The notes: a model not told the origin generated them from the letters alone. A stretch of 64,000 bases of DNA from Polymorphobacter_B sp038225475 (GCA_038225475.1 JBBRRA010000005.1:62001-126000), one strand, 5' to 3'; counted from the stretch's first letter, positions 25,012-33,739 are shown. Numbers and translations are program-made.

Positions 25012-25920
25012 CTAGTCGGCCCCCAGATAAATCCCGACGATCTTGTCGAGCATCGCCAGCGCCTCGTCACGGGGGCGCTGGAAGGTGTTGCGCCCGATGA
25101 TCGAGCCGTTGCCGCCGCCGTCGCGAATGTCGCGGGAGTCCTGGTAAACCGCATCGACGCCCTTGGTTGCGCCGCCCGAAAATACCACCATCCGCCGCGC
25201 GTTGAAGCACGACTGGACGACATGGCGGACGCGCGCCGCCTGCGTTGCGGTATCGATGCCTTCATACGCCTTTTTGGCGTCCTTTTGCGCGACGTGGTCG
25301 CTCGGCAGCTTGACCTTGATGATGTGCGCGCCCGCCAGCGCCGCCATGTGCGCGGCATATGCGCCGACATCGATGCCGAGTTCGTCATCCTTCGAAAGCT
25401 CGCCGCCGCGCGGATAGCTCCACAGTACGGTGGCGATGCCGACACTTTTGGCCTCGGCGCTCATCTCGCGGATTTCTTCGGACATTTCGAAGAAATGGTC
25501 CGACCCCGGATAAACGGTGAACCCGATTGCCGCGCACCCGAGGCGCAGCGCGTCGTCGACCGTCGCGGTGACCGCCTGATCCTTTGGGCGCGCCCAGCTG
25601 TTGGCGCTGTTGCACTTCAGGATGGTCGGGATCTGCCCGGCGAACGTATCCGCGCCGGCCTCGATCATGCCGAGCGGCGACGCGAACGCGCTCAGCCCGG
25701 CGTCGATCGCCAGCTGAAAATGATAATGCGGGTCATAGCCCGCCGGATTCGGCGCAAAACTGCGCGCCGGCCCGTGTTCGAACCCCTGATCGACCGGCAG
25801 GATCACGAGCTTGCCGGTGCCGCCCAGCCGCCCCTGCATCAGGATGCGGGCAAGGTTGGCCTTGGTGCCGGGATTGTCGCTCTCGTAATTCGCGAGAATG
25901 GCTTTGACGGCGGGGGTCAT
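25012..25920 (-). CDS. fbaB: Fructose-bisphosphate aldolase, class I (DhnA/FbaB type)
   Basis: The 302-residue enzyme interconverts fructose 1,6-bisphosphate with dihydroxyacetone phosphate and glyceraldehyde 3-phosphate. The archaeal-type class I family is indicated by KLVILPVDQGFEHGP near residue 37-51, the Schiff-base region HIIKVKLPSDH in the middle, and the phosphate-binding FSGGATKGVD followed by GGNGSIIGRNTFQRP. No metal-binding histidine set of class II enzymes is seen. It ends the tkt-gap-pgk-unknown-fba run and is 11 bp downstream of the small unknown gene. Confidence 0.93.
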   Translation of the reverse strand: MTPAVKAILANYESDNPGTKANLARILMQGRLGGTGKLVILPVDQGFEHGPARSFAPNPAGYDPHYHFQLAIDAGLSAFASPLGMIEAGADTFAGQIPTILKCNSANSWARPKDQAVTATVDDALRLGCAAIGFTVYPGSDHFFEMSEEIREMSAEAKSVGIATVLWSYPRGGELSKDDELGIDVGAYAAHMAALAGAHIIKVKLPSDHVAQKDAKKAYEGIDTATQAARVRHVVQSCFNARRMVVFSGGATKGVDAVYQDSRDIRDGGGNGSIIGRNTFQRPRDEALAMLDKIVGIYLGAD

Positions 25921-25931
25921 GGACGGACCTC

Positions 25932-26276
25932 TCAGCAGGGTTTGTTACGGAAATGCAATTCGGCAACCTGAACGAACAGCTCGAAGATATTTTCGGCGAT
26001 TTCGCAGGCGTCATGTTCGGACATAGTCTTCAAGGTATTGGCGACCGCGCCAAGCGCGATGCCGCCGTCGGGCCCCTTGACGGCACCCGCAGCGGTCATG
26101 CGCGCGACGATGTCGTTAAAGCCGATCCGCGATTCGGGCGGCAGCTGCTCGCCGTTGATGTCGCGGATTGCGCGGAACGCCTCGCCGATGCGGTCGTGGA
26201 TCGGGGCGGCCGAACGCGCCAGCTTCCATGCCGCAGGATACAGCTTTTCCCACAGAAAATCGGTATCGACCGGCAT
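25932..26276 (-). CDS. Hypothetical protein, 114 aa, within the glycolytic cluster
   Basis: The start is the ATG at 26276, two bases after the pgk stop, reading MPVDTDFLWEKLYPAAWKL. The protein is soluble and mostly helical, with no signal peptide or cofactor motif; two cysteines lie near the end (HDACEIAENIFELF and the terminal Cys). Its tight spacing between pgk and the aldolase shows it belongs to the operon. No recognised function. Confidence 0.7.
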   Translation of the reverse strand: MPVDTDFLWEKLYPAAWKLARSAAPIHDRIGEAFRAIRDINGEQLPPESRIGFNDIVARMTAAGAVKGPDGGIALGAVANTLKTMSEHDACEIAENIFELFVQVAELHFRNKPC

Positions 26277-26278
26277 CG

Positions 26279-27484
26279 CTAAACCCCCTGCGTAACCTTG
26301 AGCGCCTCGACGCCCGGAAGCGGCTTGCCTTCCATCCATTCGAGGAAGGCGCCGCCTGCCGTAGAAACATAACTGAAGCGGTCGGCGCAACCGGCATGAT
26401 TGAGCGCGGCCACCGTATCGCCGCCGCCGGCGACCGAAACCAGCCCGCCCGACTGCGTCAGCGCCGCTGCGGTCTGCGCCAGCGCGACCGTCGCGGCATC
26501 GAACGGCACCAGCTCGAACGCCCCCAGCGGGCCGTTCCACACCAGCGTCCGGCAGATTTTAAGCACATCGGCGAGCGCCTCGACGGCGGCCGCACCGATA
26601 TCGAGGATCATCTCGTCGGCGGCGACTTCATGGACATTGACGGTGCGGTGCGCGGCGTTCGCCTTGAACTCGGTGGCGACGACGACATCATAGGGCAGAT
26701 GGACGGTGCAATTTGCCGCCGCCGCGCGCGCGAGTATTTCGAGGACGACATCGCGCTGATCATGCTCGCACAGCGACACGCCGACCGCGATGCCGCGCGC
26801 CGCCAGAAAGGTGTTCGCCATCGCACCGCCGATGATCAGGTGATCGACCCGGTCGACGAGGTGTGTCAGCACGTCGATTTTCGACGAGACTTTCGCCCCG
26901 CCGACGACGGCGGCGACGGGATGCTCGGGATTGCCCAGCGCCTTTGCCAGCGCATCGAGCTCGGCCTGCATGGCGCGTCCGGCAAACGCCGGCAGCACAT
27001 GCGCGAGGCCTTCGGTCGAGGCATGCGCGCGGTGGGCCGCGGAAAACGCGTCGTTGACATAGGTGTCGCCAAGCCGTGCGAGCGCGGCGATGAACGCCGG
27101 ATCATTGGCTTCCTCGCCCGCATGAAACCGCGTGTTCTCGAGCACCGAGATGCTGCCGGGCAGCAGCGCCGCGACGGCGGCTTCGGTTGCGGCCCCGATG
27201 CAGTCGGGGATGAACGCCACCGGACGGCCAAGCACCTGCGCCAGCGCCCCGGCGATCGGGCGCAGCGACAGCGCCGCCTCGGGGCCATGTTCGGGGCGGC
27301 CGAAATGCGACAGGACGAGCACGACCGCGCCCGCGTCGGCAAGTTCGGCAAGCGTCGCCACCACCGCCTCGAGCCGGGTCGCATCGCCGACCACGCCGTG
27401 ATCGGTCGGCACGTTGAGGTCGGCGCGCACCAGCACGCGGCGCCCGCGCACCGGGCCGATATCGTCGAGCGTGCGGAAGCTCAT
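26279..27484 (-). CDS. pgk: Phosphoglycerate kinase
   Basis: Pgk (401 residues) transfers phosphate between 1,3-bisphosphoglycerate and ADP. N-domain substrate motifs are VLVRADLNVP and the basic-patch SHFGRPEHG. The hinge/nucleotide side shows VVGGAKVSSKIDVL and the C-terminal VAGGGDTVAAL. The ATG at 27484 overlaps the gap stop (ATGA); an upstream frame through gap is spurious. Intact and of normal size. Confidence 0.97.
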   Translation of the reverse strand: MSFRTLDDIGPVRGRRVLVRADLNVPTDHGVVGDATRLEAVVATLAELADAGAVVLVLSHFGRPEHGPEAALSLRPIAGALAQVLGRPVAFIPDCIGAATEAAVAALLPGSISVLENTRFHAGEEANDPAFIAALARLGDTYVNDAFSAAHRAHASTEGLAHVLPAFAGRAMQAELDALAKALGNPEHPVAAVVGGAKVSSKIDVLTHLVDRVDHLIIGGAMANTFLAARGIAVGVSLCEHDQRDVVLEILARAAAANCTVHLPYDVVVATEFKANAAHRTVNVHEVAADEMILDIGAAAVEALADVLKICRTLVWNGPLGAFELVPFDAATVALAQTAAALTQSGGLVSVAGGGDTVAALNHAGCADRFSYVSTAGGAFLEWMEGKPLPGVEALKVTQGV

Positions 27485-28497
27485 CGCGCGAGCATCGAAC
27501 CCATCAGCGCGGCGGTGTCCGCCATGCGGTTCGAAAAGCCCCATTCATTGTCGTACCAGCTGACGACGCGCACCAGCCGCTTGTCGAGCACGGTGGTTTC
27601 GAGGCTGTCGACCGTCGAACTGGCGGCGTCATGATTGTAGTCATGGCTGACGAGCGCCTCGTCGGTATAGGCGAGGATGCCGTGCAACGGCCCGCTTTCG
27701 CTGGCGGCGCGCAACGCGGCGTTGACCTCCTCGATCGTTGTGTCGCGCGACGGCGTGAAGGTGAAATCGACAAGGCTGACATTTGGCGTCGGCACGCGGA
27801 CCGAAGTGCCGTCGAGCTTGCCCTTCAATTCGGGCAGCACTTCGGCGACGGTGCGCGCGGCACCCGTCGTGGTCGGGATCATCGACACTGCAGCGGCGCG
27901 GGCGCGCCGCGGATCCTTGTGCATCTGATCGAGCAGCGCCTGGTCGTTGGTATAGCTGTGGATGGTCAGCATCAGCCCGCGCTCGACACCGATTGCCTCG
28001 TGCATCACCTTGACGATCGGCGCGAGGCAGTTCGTCGTGCACGACGCGTTCGAGACGATCGTGTGTTCGGCGAGCAGCTTTTCGTGGTTGACGCCGTAGA
28101 CCACGGTGATGTCGACGCCCTTGCCCGGAGCCGAAATCAGCACCTTTTTGGCACCGGCGGTCAGGTGGGCGCGCGCCTTGTCGGCGTCGGTGAAGAAACC
28201 GGTGCACTCGAGCGCGATGTCGACGCCCATTTCGCCGTGCGGCAGCTTGGCGGGATCACGCTCGGCGGTGACGCGGATCGGCTTGCCGTTGACGATCAGG
28301 TTGGTGCCATCGACGACCACGGTGCCCGGAAACGTCCCGTGCACCGAATCGCGCTTGAGCAGCAGCGCGTTCATCTTGGTGTCGCTCAGGTCGTTGACCG
28401 CGACGACTTCGAGGTCGGTGCGACCCGATTCGAGGATCGCGCGCAGCACGAGCCGCCCGATACGGCCAAAGCCGTTGATCGCCACCTTGGTCGCCAT
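27481..28497 (-). CDS. gap: Glyceraldehyde-3-phosphate dehydrogenase, type I
   Basis: The 338-residue enzyme oxidises glyceraldehyde 3-phosphate in glycolysis and works in reverse in gluconeogenesis. The NAD-binding GFGRIGRLVLRA is at residues 9-20 and the catalytic SNASCTTNCLAP has Cys153. The C-terminal WYDNEWGFSNRMADT is also conserved. It starts three bases after tkt and overlaps pgk by four. Confidence 0.98.
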   Translation of the reverse strand: MATKVAINGFGRIGRLVLRAILESGRTDLEVVAVNDLSDTKMNALLLKRDSVHGTFPGTVVVDGTNLIVNGKPIRVTAERDPAKLPHGEMGVDIALECTGFFTDADKARAHLTAGAKKVLISAPGKGVDITVVYGVNHEKLLAEHTIVSNASCTTNCLAPIVKVMHEAIGVERGLMLTIHSYTNDQALLDQMHKDPRRARAAAVSMIPTTTGAARTVAEVLPELKGKLDGTSVRVPTPNVSLVDFTFTPSRDTTIEEVNAALRAASESGPLHGILAYTDEALVSHDYNHDAASSTVDSLETTVLDKRLVRVVSWYDNEWGFSNRMADTAALMGSMLAR

Positions 28498-28500
28498 ATC

Positions 28501-30486
28501 TTACTCCTTGTTGAGCGCGGCGAGGATGCCTGCCGCGATCTTGGGGGCGGTCAGCCCGAAATGGTCATAGAGCGCATCGATCGGCGCCGACGCTCCGAAG
28601 CTGTCGATCCCGAAGCGCAAACCGTCGACGCCGGTGTAGCGTTCCCAGCCCATCGTCACCCCGGCCTCGACCGATACGATCAGCGCGTCCGCCGCCAACA
28701 GCCCGGCGCGGTAGGCGGCAGGTTGCGCGTCGAACGCCTCCCAGCTTGGCATCGAAACAAGATCGGCACCGATGCCTTGCGCCTCGAGCAGGTCGGCGGC
28801 GGCGAGCGCGATGTGCACCTCCGACCCGGTGGCGAGCAGCACGACGCGGCGCGGCGCGGTCGCGGCGCGCAGCCGGTAGCCACCCTGCCCCGACAGGTTG
28901 GCGGCGACGGCGGTCAGCCGCAGCTGCGGCAAATTCTGGCGCGACAGCGCGAGTACCGACGGCCGGGTCTTGTCGGCCATCGCCAACGCCCAGCATTCGG
29001 CGGTTTCGACCGCGTCGGCAGGCCGATAGACTGCAAGGTTGGGGATGGCGCGCAGCGACAGCAGATGCTCGACCGGCTGATGCGTCGGGCCATCCTCGCC
29101 CAGCCCGATCGAATCGTGCGTCATCACATAGATCACGCGCGTCCGCTGCAGCGCCGACATGCGGATCGCATTGCGGCAATAGTCGGAAAACACCAGGAAC
29201 GTGCCGCCGAACGGCAACAGCTGGCCATGGAGCGACAACCCGTTCATCGCCGCCGCCATGCCGAATTCGCGGATGCCGTAATAGAGGTAGCGGCCGCTGT
29301 AATCGTCGTGTGTCAGCGGCGTCAGCGCCTTGGTCTTGGTGTTGTTCGATCCGGTCAGGTCGGCGGAGCCGCCGATCATGCCCGGCGCGACCGGCGTCAC
29401 CACATCGAGCACCAGCTCCGACGCCTTGCGCGTCGCGAGCTTTTGCGGCGCGGCGATCAGCGCAGCGATATGCGCCTCGATTGCTGCAAACGCCGCCGCC
29501 GGGGGATCGCCCGCCACGCGGCGCTCGAAGCCTGCACGCACAGCAGAATCGGTGTCGGCCAGCCGCTTGGTCCACGCCGCAGCGTCGGCTGCGCCGCGCG
29601 CTCCCGCGTCGTGCCATGCCGCCAGAATATCGTCCGGCACTTCGAACGGCGGCGAGGTCCAGCCGAGCGCGGCGCGCGCGCCGGCAATTTCGGTCGCGCC
29701 CAACGGCGACCCGTGTGCGCCCGATGTCCCGGCCTTGGTCGGAGCCCCGAAACCGATCGTCGTGCGGCACGCGATCAATGTCGGGCGGTTGTCGTCCTTG
29801 GCGGCGATCAGCGCCGCGTCGACCGCCTCCTGATCGTGCCCGTCGCACGCCAGCACCTGCCACCCGGCAGCATCGAAACGCTCGGCGGTGTTCTCCGACG
29901 ACGACAGGCTGATCGGACCATCGATCGAAATCCGGTTGTCATCCCACAGCACGATCAATCGCCCGAGCCGCAGGTGTCCGGCAAGCCCGATCGCTTCGTG
30001 ACTGATGCCCTCCATCAGGCAACCATCGCCCGCAATGACGTAAGTGTGGTGATCGACCAGCGCGTCGTCGTACACGGCGTTGAGGTGGCGTTCGGCGATC
30101 GCCATGCCGACAGCGGTTGCCAGCCCCTGCCCCAGCGGACCGGTGGTCGTCTCGACGCCGTCGAGTTCGAAATTCTCGGGATGCCCGGCGCATGGACTGC
30201 CGAGCTGGCGGAAATTACGAATGTCGTCGAGCGTCGGACCCGCATAGCCGGTCAGATAGAGTGCGCTGTACAGCAGCATCGACCCGTGCCCCGCCGACAG
30301 GACGAAGCGGTCGCGATCGGGCCACTTCGGCCTTGCCGCGTCGAACTTCAAGTGGCGCGTGAACAGCACCGTCGCCACATCGGCCATACCCATCGGCATT
30401 CCGGGATGCCCCGAGTTGGCGCGCTCGACCGCGTCCATCGACAGGGCACGAATGGCATTCGCCATGCGATCGGCAGAGACGGTCAT
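28501..30486 (-). CDS. tkt: Transketolase
   Basis: Transketolase (661 residues) is a thiamine-diphosphate enzyme of the pentose phosphate pathway. The start MTVSADRMANAIRALSMDAV is canonical. Substrate and cofactor motifs are NSGHPGMPMGMA, SAGHGSMLLYSALYLTGY, the ThDP-binding AGDGCLMEGISHEA, and in the pyrimidine domain DSIGLGEDGPTHQPVEHL. It is the first gene of the tkt-gap-pgk-unknown-fba unit. Confidence 0.97.
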   Translation of the reverse strand: MTVSADRMANAIRALSMDAVERANSGHPGMPMGMADVATVLFTRHLKFDAARPKWPDRDRFVLSAGHGSMLLYSALYLTGYAGPTLDDIRNFRQLGSPCAGHPENFELDGVETTTGPLGQGLATAVGMAIAERHLNAVYDDALVDHHTYVIAGDGCLMEGISHEAIGLAGHLRLGRLIVLWDDNRISIDGPISLSSSENTAERFDAAGWQVLACDGHDQEAVDAALIAAKDDNRPTLIACRTTIGFGAPTKAGTSGAHGSPLGATEIAGARAALGWTSPPFEVPDDILAAWHDAGARGAADAAAWTKRLADTDSAVRAGFERRVAGDPPAAAFAAIEAHIAALIAAPQKLATRKASELVLDVVTPVAPGMIGGSADLTGSNNTKTKALTPLTHDDYSGRYLYYGIREFGMAAAMNGLSLHGQLLPFGGTFLVFSDYCRNAIRMSALQRTRVIYVMTHDSIGLGEDGPTHQPVEHLLSLRAIPNLAVYRPADAVETAECWALAMADKTRPSVLALSRQNLPQLRLTAVAANLSGQGGYRLRAATAPRRVVLLATGSEVHIALAAADLLEAQGIGADLVSMPSWEAFDAQPAAYRAGLLAADALIVSVEAGVTMGWERYTGVDGLRFGIDSFGASAPIDALYDHFGLTAPKIAAGILAALNKE

Positions 30487-30644
30487 TGCTGCATCATCAG
30501 GACAGGGGAACCTTGTGGCGACTCGGGCGCTGGAGCGCGGCGCACCATGACCAGCACAGCCCAAAGGGTCAACAAACGGCTGCGGCCGCTATCGATTTGG
30601 TAGGAGTTGACGCTATGGTTATTACTAATTAATGAAGATAGACG

Positions 30645-30658
30645 TTGACGGCAGTCAA
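30645..30658. promoter_or_regulatory. Perfect inverted repeat upstream of the zapA unit
   Basis: TTGAC-GGCA-GTCAA is a perfect five-base inverted repeat in the AT-rich divergent spacer between tkt and the zapA unit. It lies 51 bp before the small coiled-coil gene. The left half could equally serve as a -35 element for rightward transcription. The rest of 30487-30709 is non-coding. Confidence 0.25.
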
Positions 30659-30709
30659 GGCTGCTTCTTATGATCGGTGCGCAAGCCTATGATATTTGAA
30701 GGATGTGCC

Positions 30710-30916
30710 GTGGAAAATGCAAAGAACCAGTCGGCTGTTCTCGATCGGCTTGAACTTGCCCTCGCGCGCGTTGAAACAGCAACCACAACCATTCAGCAGC
30801 AGCGCCACCGCGCCGAGCATCAATATCGGATGCTCCACCATGCCGGGATCGAGACACTGGCTGCAATCGATGTCCTGATGGCGTCGGACGACGATCAAAA
30901 GGCCGATGCTGCCTGA
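30710..30916 (+). CDS. Small coiled-coil protein upstream of zapA
   Basis: This 68-residue protein is almost entirely helical, with a heptad-like LDRLELALARVETATTTIQQ segment. I choose the GTG at 30710 because GAAGGA sits six bases upstream; an ATG at 30689 and GTG at 30677 are in frame but lack such a site. Its stop overlaps the zapA ATG (TGATG), so the two are translationally coupled. Its size and coil recall ZapB-like or DUF-type partners of ZapA, but sequence identity cannot be claimed. Confidence 0.7.
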   Translation: MENAKNQSAVLDRLELALARVETATTTIQQQRHRAEHQYRMLHHAGIETLAAIDVLMASDDDQKADAA

Positions 30917-31233
30917 TGGGACAGATTACTGTACAGATTGGCGGCCGCGGCTATCCGCTGGCATGCCGCGACGGCGAAGAGAAACACCTGATCGAACTCG
31001 CAGCGATGCTTGACGGCAAGGCGGGCGAACTCAACACCACGCTTGGCGCGATGAGCGAATCGCGCCTGCTGCTGATGGCCGGCATCTTGATCGCCGACGA
31101 GCTTTTCGACAGCCGCAAGGCGGGCAGCGCGCCGGCGGCGGCACCGCTCGACGGCGCGCGTGTCACAGCGCTGGCGCAGCGGCTCGAGGCGCTGGCGGAG
31201 ACGCTTGAAACCAATGGGGCTGCGGGCAACTGA
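30916..31233 (+). CDS. zapA: Cell division protein ZapA
   Basis: The 105-residue protein stabilises FtsZ bundles at the division ring. The N-terminal globular domain has MGQITVQIGGRGYPLACRDGEE, the usual ZapA opening, followed by a helical region with HLIELAAMLDGKAGEL and an R-LLLMAGILIADEL helix. Downstream it is followed by 6S RNA and 5-formyl-THF cyclo-ligase, the conserved zapA-ssrS-ygfA order of proteobacteria. Confidence 0.92.
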   Translation: MGQITVQIGGRGYPLACRDGEEKHLIELAAMLDGKAGELNTTLGAMSESRLLLMAGILIADELFDSRKAGSAPAAAPLDGARVTALAQRLEALAETLETNGAAGN

Positions 31234-31239
31234 CGCCGC

Positions 31240-31268
31240 TTGAGCCGCGCGCGGCAAGTGCCTATATT
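31240..31268 (+). promoter_or_regulatory. Promoter of the 6S RNA gene
   Basis: TTGAGC (31240-31245) and TATATT (31263-31268) are spaced by 17 bases and lie seven bases before the predicted 5' end of 6S RNA. Both boxes fit a housekeeping sigma-70 promoter well. Confidence 0.65.
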
Positions 31269-31275
31269 GGCATCA

Positions 31276-31433
31276 GGCGGGTACTGCCTCGTACGAGCAT
31301 TTCGAGCATCCCTGAGGCGATATCACATCCTAGGGGGCTGTCCCTGAGCAGATCCTGGTCTGTCTTACATGGTCCCCACCTGACGTTAATGGCGTCAGAG
31401 GATCTTCGAGCAAACGGCCATGGCGGTCCCGCC
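31276..31433 (+). ncRNA. ssrS: 6S RNA
   Basis: Between zapA and the formyl-THF cyclo-ligase gene is a 158 nt segment whose ends pair: GGCGGG with CCCGCC and, one base in, ACTGCC with GGCGGT. Beyond this closing stem the arms form a long interrupted rod with an open centre, the shape by which 6S RNA mimics an open promoter and sequesters housekeeping RNA polymerase. The genomic position, the length and a good upstream promoter all agree. Exact ends are inferred from the stem. Confidence 0.82.
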
Positions 31434-31447
31434 GACTGCATCCCGGC

Positions 31448-31993
31448 ATGAGCGACAAACCCGCACTGCGCCGCGCTGCACTTGCCGACCGCGCGCGCTA
31501 TGTCGCTGAACTGACACCGCACGGTCGCGCGACGCTCGAGCGCGCCTTGGCCGACCGGCTGCAACCCCATCTGACCGGCGCCGTTGCGAGCTATGCGGCA
31601 TTCGGCGACGAAATCGACCCCAACGCTGGCTTGGCAGCTGGAACCCTGCTGTGGCCACGCGTCGTCGCGCCGGGGCTGCCGCTCGATTTCCACGCCTGTG
31701 CCGCCGACGCGCTGGTCCCCGGCAAGGGCCGGCTGCGCGAACCGCTGCCATCGATGCCGCGACCCGACCCCGATACCGTGCTGGTGCCGCTACTCGCCGT
31801 CGATGTCGACGGGTTTCGATTGGGCTATGGCGGCGGCTATTACGACCGCACGCTGGCTGCGCTGCGCCAGCGCCGCGCGGTGTTCGCAATCGGCTGCGCG
31901 TGGGACATACAGGTCATAGAGCGCGTCGTGCGCGAGCCGTGGGACGAGCGCCTCGATGCGATCGCCACCCCAACCCGCTGGCTGCGGCCCTGA
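31448..31993 (+). CDS. ygfA: 5-formyltetrahydrofolate cyclo-ligase
   Basis: This 181-residue enzyme converts 5-formyl-THF to 5,10-methenyl-THF using ATP. The C-terminal signature DGFRLGYGGGYYDRTL is complete, and the mid-protein VLVPLLAVDVDG leads into it. The N-terminal basic SDKPALRRAALADR segment is usual. It follows 6S RNA by 14 bases, the conserved arrangement in which both are expressed from the upstream region. Confidence 0.94.
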   Translation: MSDKPALRRAALADRARYVAELTPHGRATLERALADRLQPHLTGAVASYAAFGDEIDPNAGLAAGTLLWPRVVAPGLPLDFHACAADALVPGKGRLREPLPSMPRPDPDTVLVPLLAVDVDGFRLGYGGGYYDRTLAALRQRRAVFAIGCAWDIQVIERVVREPWDERLDAIATPTRWLRP

Positions 31994-32033
31994 AGCAGTT
32001 GGCGAACTGCTGTTGATTGACTAAAGACAGGCG

Positions 32034-32245
32034 ATGATTCCAACCTATCGCAAACCGGTCGGCATCCTGTTGATGGTGCTCGGCATCTTTATCTACGGCG
32101 GGATCGTCGTGCGGCTGATCGCGCCGATCGTCGCGCTGTCGATGTGGTTGCAGCCGGTGATTTTCCTGATCCTCGGCATTGCGTGGATCGCGCCGCTGAA
32201 GCCGTTGCTCCTGTGGATGGAGACCGGGCGGTGGCGGGTGCCGCG

Positions 32246-32249
<4 letters not shown>
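32034..32249 (+). CDS. DUF2842 domain small membrane protein
   Basis: The 71-residue protein has two membrane helices joined by a short loop: about residues 8-30 and 40-60. The opening MIPTYRKPVGILLMV and the closing GIAWIAPLKPLLLWMETG fit the DUF2842 pattern found in alphaproteobacteria. Function unknown. Its stop overlaps the chorismate mutase ATG by four bases (ATGA). Confidence 0.8.
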
Positions 32250-32615
<366 letters not shown>

Positions 32616-32680
32616 GTTCAGGGAGGCGGGAAGTAGGCGACGGTACCGCGGCTGTCAAGCAAAGCCGGGGCCGGTCAATG

Positions 32681-32708
32681 AAAAGGCCGCCGGATCGCTC
32701 CGGCGGCC
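32681..32708 (-). terminator. Rho-independent terminator of the DUF1328 gene
   Basis: Read on the minus strand a perfect ten-base stem GGCCGCCGGA/TCCGGCGGCC with a four-base loop is followed by TTTTC. It lies 21 bases after the DUF1328 stop. Confidence 0.85.
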
Positions 32709-32729
32709 AGTTTCACAGCATTCTCATGG

Positions 32730-32903
32730 TTAGACGACGGTGTTGCCCCGCACCAGGTGCATGACAAGTCCGACGACGAACAGAATGATGAAGATATAGA
32801 ACAGGATCTTGGCGATGCCCGCAGCACCGGCGGCAATGCCGCCAAAGCCCAGCACACCGGCAATCAGTGCAACAACGAGAAAAATCAGTGCATAACGAAG
32901 CAT
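32730..32903 (-). CDS. DUF1328 (UPF0391) small membrane protein
   Basis: This 57-residue protein reads MLRYALIFLVVALIAGVLG, then GFGGIAAGAAGIAKILFYIF, then a second helix IILFVVGLVMHLVRG. That is the complete DUF1328 pattern: two short membrane helices with a Gly/Ala-rich centre. Proteins of this type are common in proteobacteria and often stress induced, but their function is unknown. The ATG at 32903 has AAGGGGCG upstream as ribosome site. A strong terminator follows. Confidence 0.9.
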   Translation of the reverse strand: MLRYALIFLVVALIAGVLGFGGIAAGAAGIAKILFYIFIILFVVGLVMHLVRGNTVV

Positions 32904-32941
32904 GGCAACGCCCCTTCTTTACTTGGGTTCAGTGCCGGTAA

Positions 32942-32966
32942 AGCGAAGCAGTAAACATAAAGTTCC
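32942..32966 (-). promoter_or_regulatory. Possible EcfG-type general-stress promoter for DUF1328
   Basis: On the minus strand GGAAC (32966-32962) is followed after 16 bases by CGCT (32945-32942), close to the alphaproteobacterial general-stress consensus GGAAC-N16/17-CGTT with one mismatch. The start codon is 38 bases downstream. DUF1328 proteins are plausible stress genes, which fits, but the match is short. Confidence 0.35.
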
Positions 32967-32984
32967 GAAGCGGCGCCGCCGCGA

Positions 32985-33497
32985 TTATGTCGATTTGCCG
33001 TCGAGCGTCGCGGTACCCGCGGTTTCGCTGCCTGTGGGCTTCAGGCTGAAGTGAAAGCGGTTGGTTTCGTCATGCTTGACCTTGGTGCCGGTCAGTTCGA
33101 CACCGCCCGCAGTGCCGGCGCTGCGTTCAACGGTGAAGCCCTCGTCCCGCGCCTGCTTGACCAGATGGTCGGCAACCGCGTCGGGCAGCGCCGGACTGAC
33201 GAAATCGAACGCGACGCTATGGCTGTCGGCTTTGCCGGCGTCGGTGGCGCGGACCCGGATGCCATGCACTTTGGTGCCGGGATACAGCTTGATACCGTCA
33301 AGATCGAGATGCCCGCCGGCAAGCTCGAGCCCCGGCACTTCGATGTTCGCCTTGAAGTCCTTGGTGTCGATCGACAGCGCGCTGACTACCTTGTTGCCGC
33401 TGGCGTCGGTCGCGGTCGTGGTCACCGATCCTTCATGGTGCGAGCCGCAACCGGCAAGCGCGAGCGGGACGGCGATCAAAGCGAGCATCGGGCGCAT
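32985..33497 (-). CDS. Hypothetical lipoprotein
   Basis: The 170-residue protein begins with a lipoprotein signal ending in LALAGC at residues 12-17, so it should be lipidated on Cys17. The mature region is probably beta-rich, with alternating hydrophobic and charged residues (NKVVSALSIDTKDFKANIEVPG) and no catalytic motif. The ribosome site AGGAG lies seven bases before the ATG. A six-base inverted repeat CTGTAT/ATACAG (33510-33531) lies just upstream. No family recognised. Confidence 0.75.
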   Translation of the reverse strand: MRPMLALIAVPLALAGCGSHHEGSVTTTATDASGNKVVSALSIDTKDFKANIEVPGLELAGGHLDLDGIKLYPGTKVHGIRVRATDAGKADSHSVAFDFVSPALPDAVADHLVKQARDEGFTVERSAGTAGGVELTGTKVKHDETNRFHFSLKPTGSETAGTATLDGKST

Positions 33498-33562
33498 GGC
33501 ATTCTCCTACTGTATTATCGGAATGATACAGCAAGACCGGCGCGGCGGCAAGCGACGGTGAG

Positions 33563-33646
33563 TGGTGCCCCTGGCCGGACTCGAACCAGCACGGATCTCT
33601 CCACTCGATTTTGAGTCGAGCGCGTCTACCATTCCACCACAGGGGC
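33563..33646 (-). tRNA. tRNA-Leu (anticodon CAA)
   Basis: On the minus strand the acceptor GCCCCTG pairs with CAGGGGC, followed by discriminator A and an encoded CCA. The anticodon stem CTCGA/TCGAG encloses the loop CTCAAAA, giving CAA. A long variable arm, typical of class II tRNAs, precedes the T arm GCTGGTTCGAGTCCGGC. It sits alone between the lipoprotein and rluB genes. Confidence 0.96.
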
Positions 33647-33739
33647 ACGGCCCCGAGCTAACCGATTGTGCGCCACGGGGCAACGGGGGCGTGACCTCGC
33701 CCCTTGCCATTGTGGCGCGCGTGCCGCACTCACGCAGCC

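Noticed and set aside
27631..30603. 990-codon rightward open frame
   Set aside because: It is antisense to gap and tkt, a GC-rich shadow of their third codon positions.
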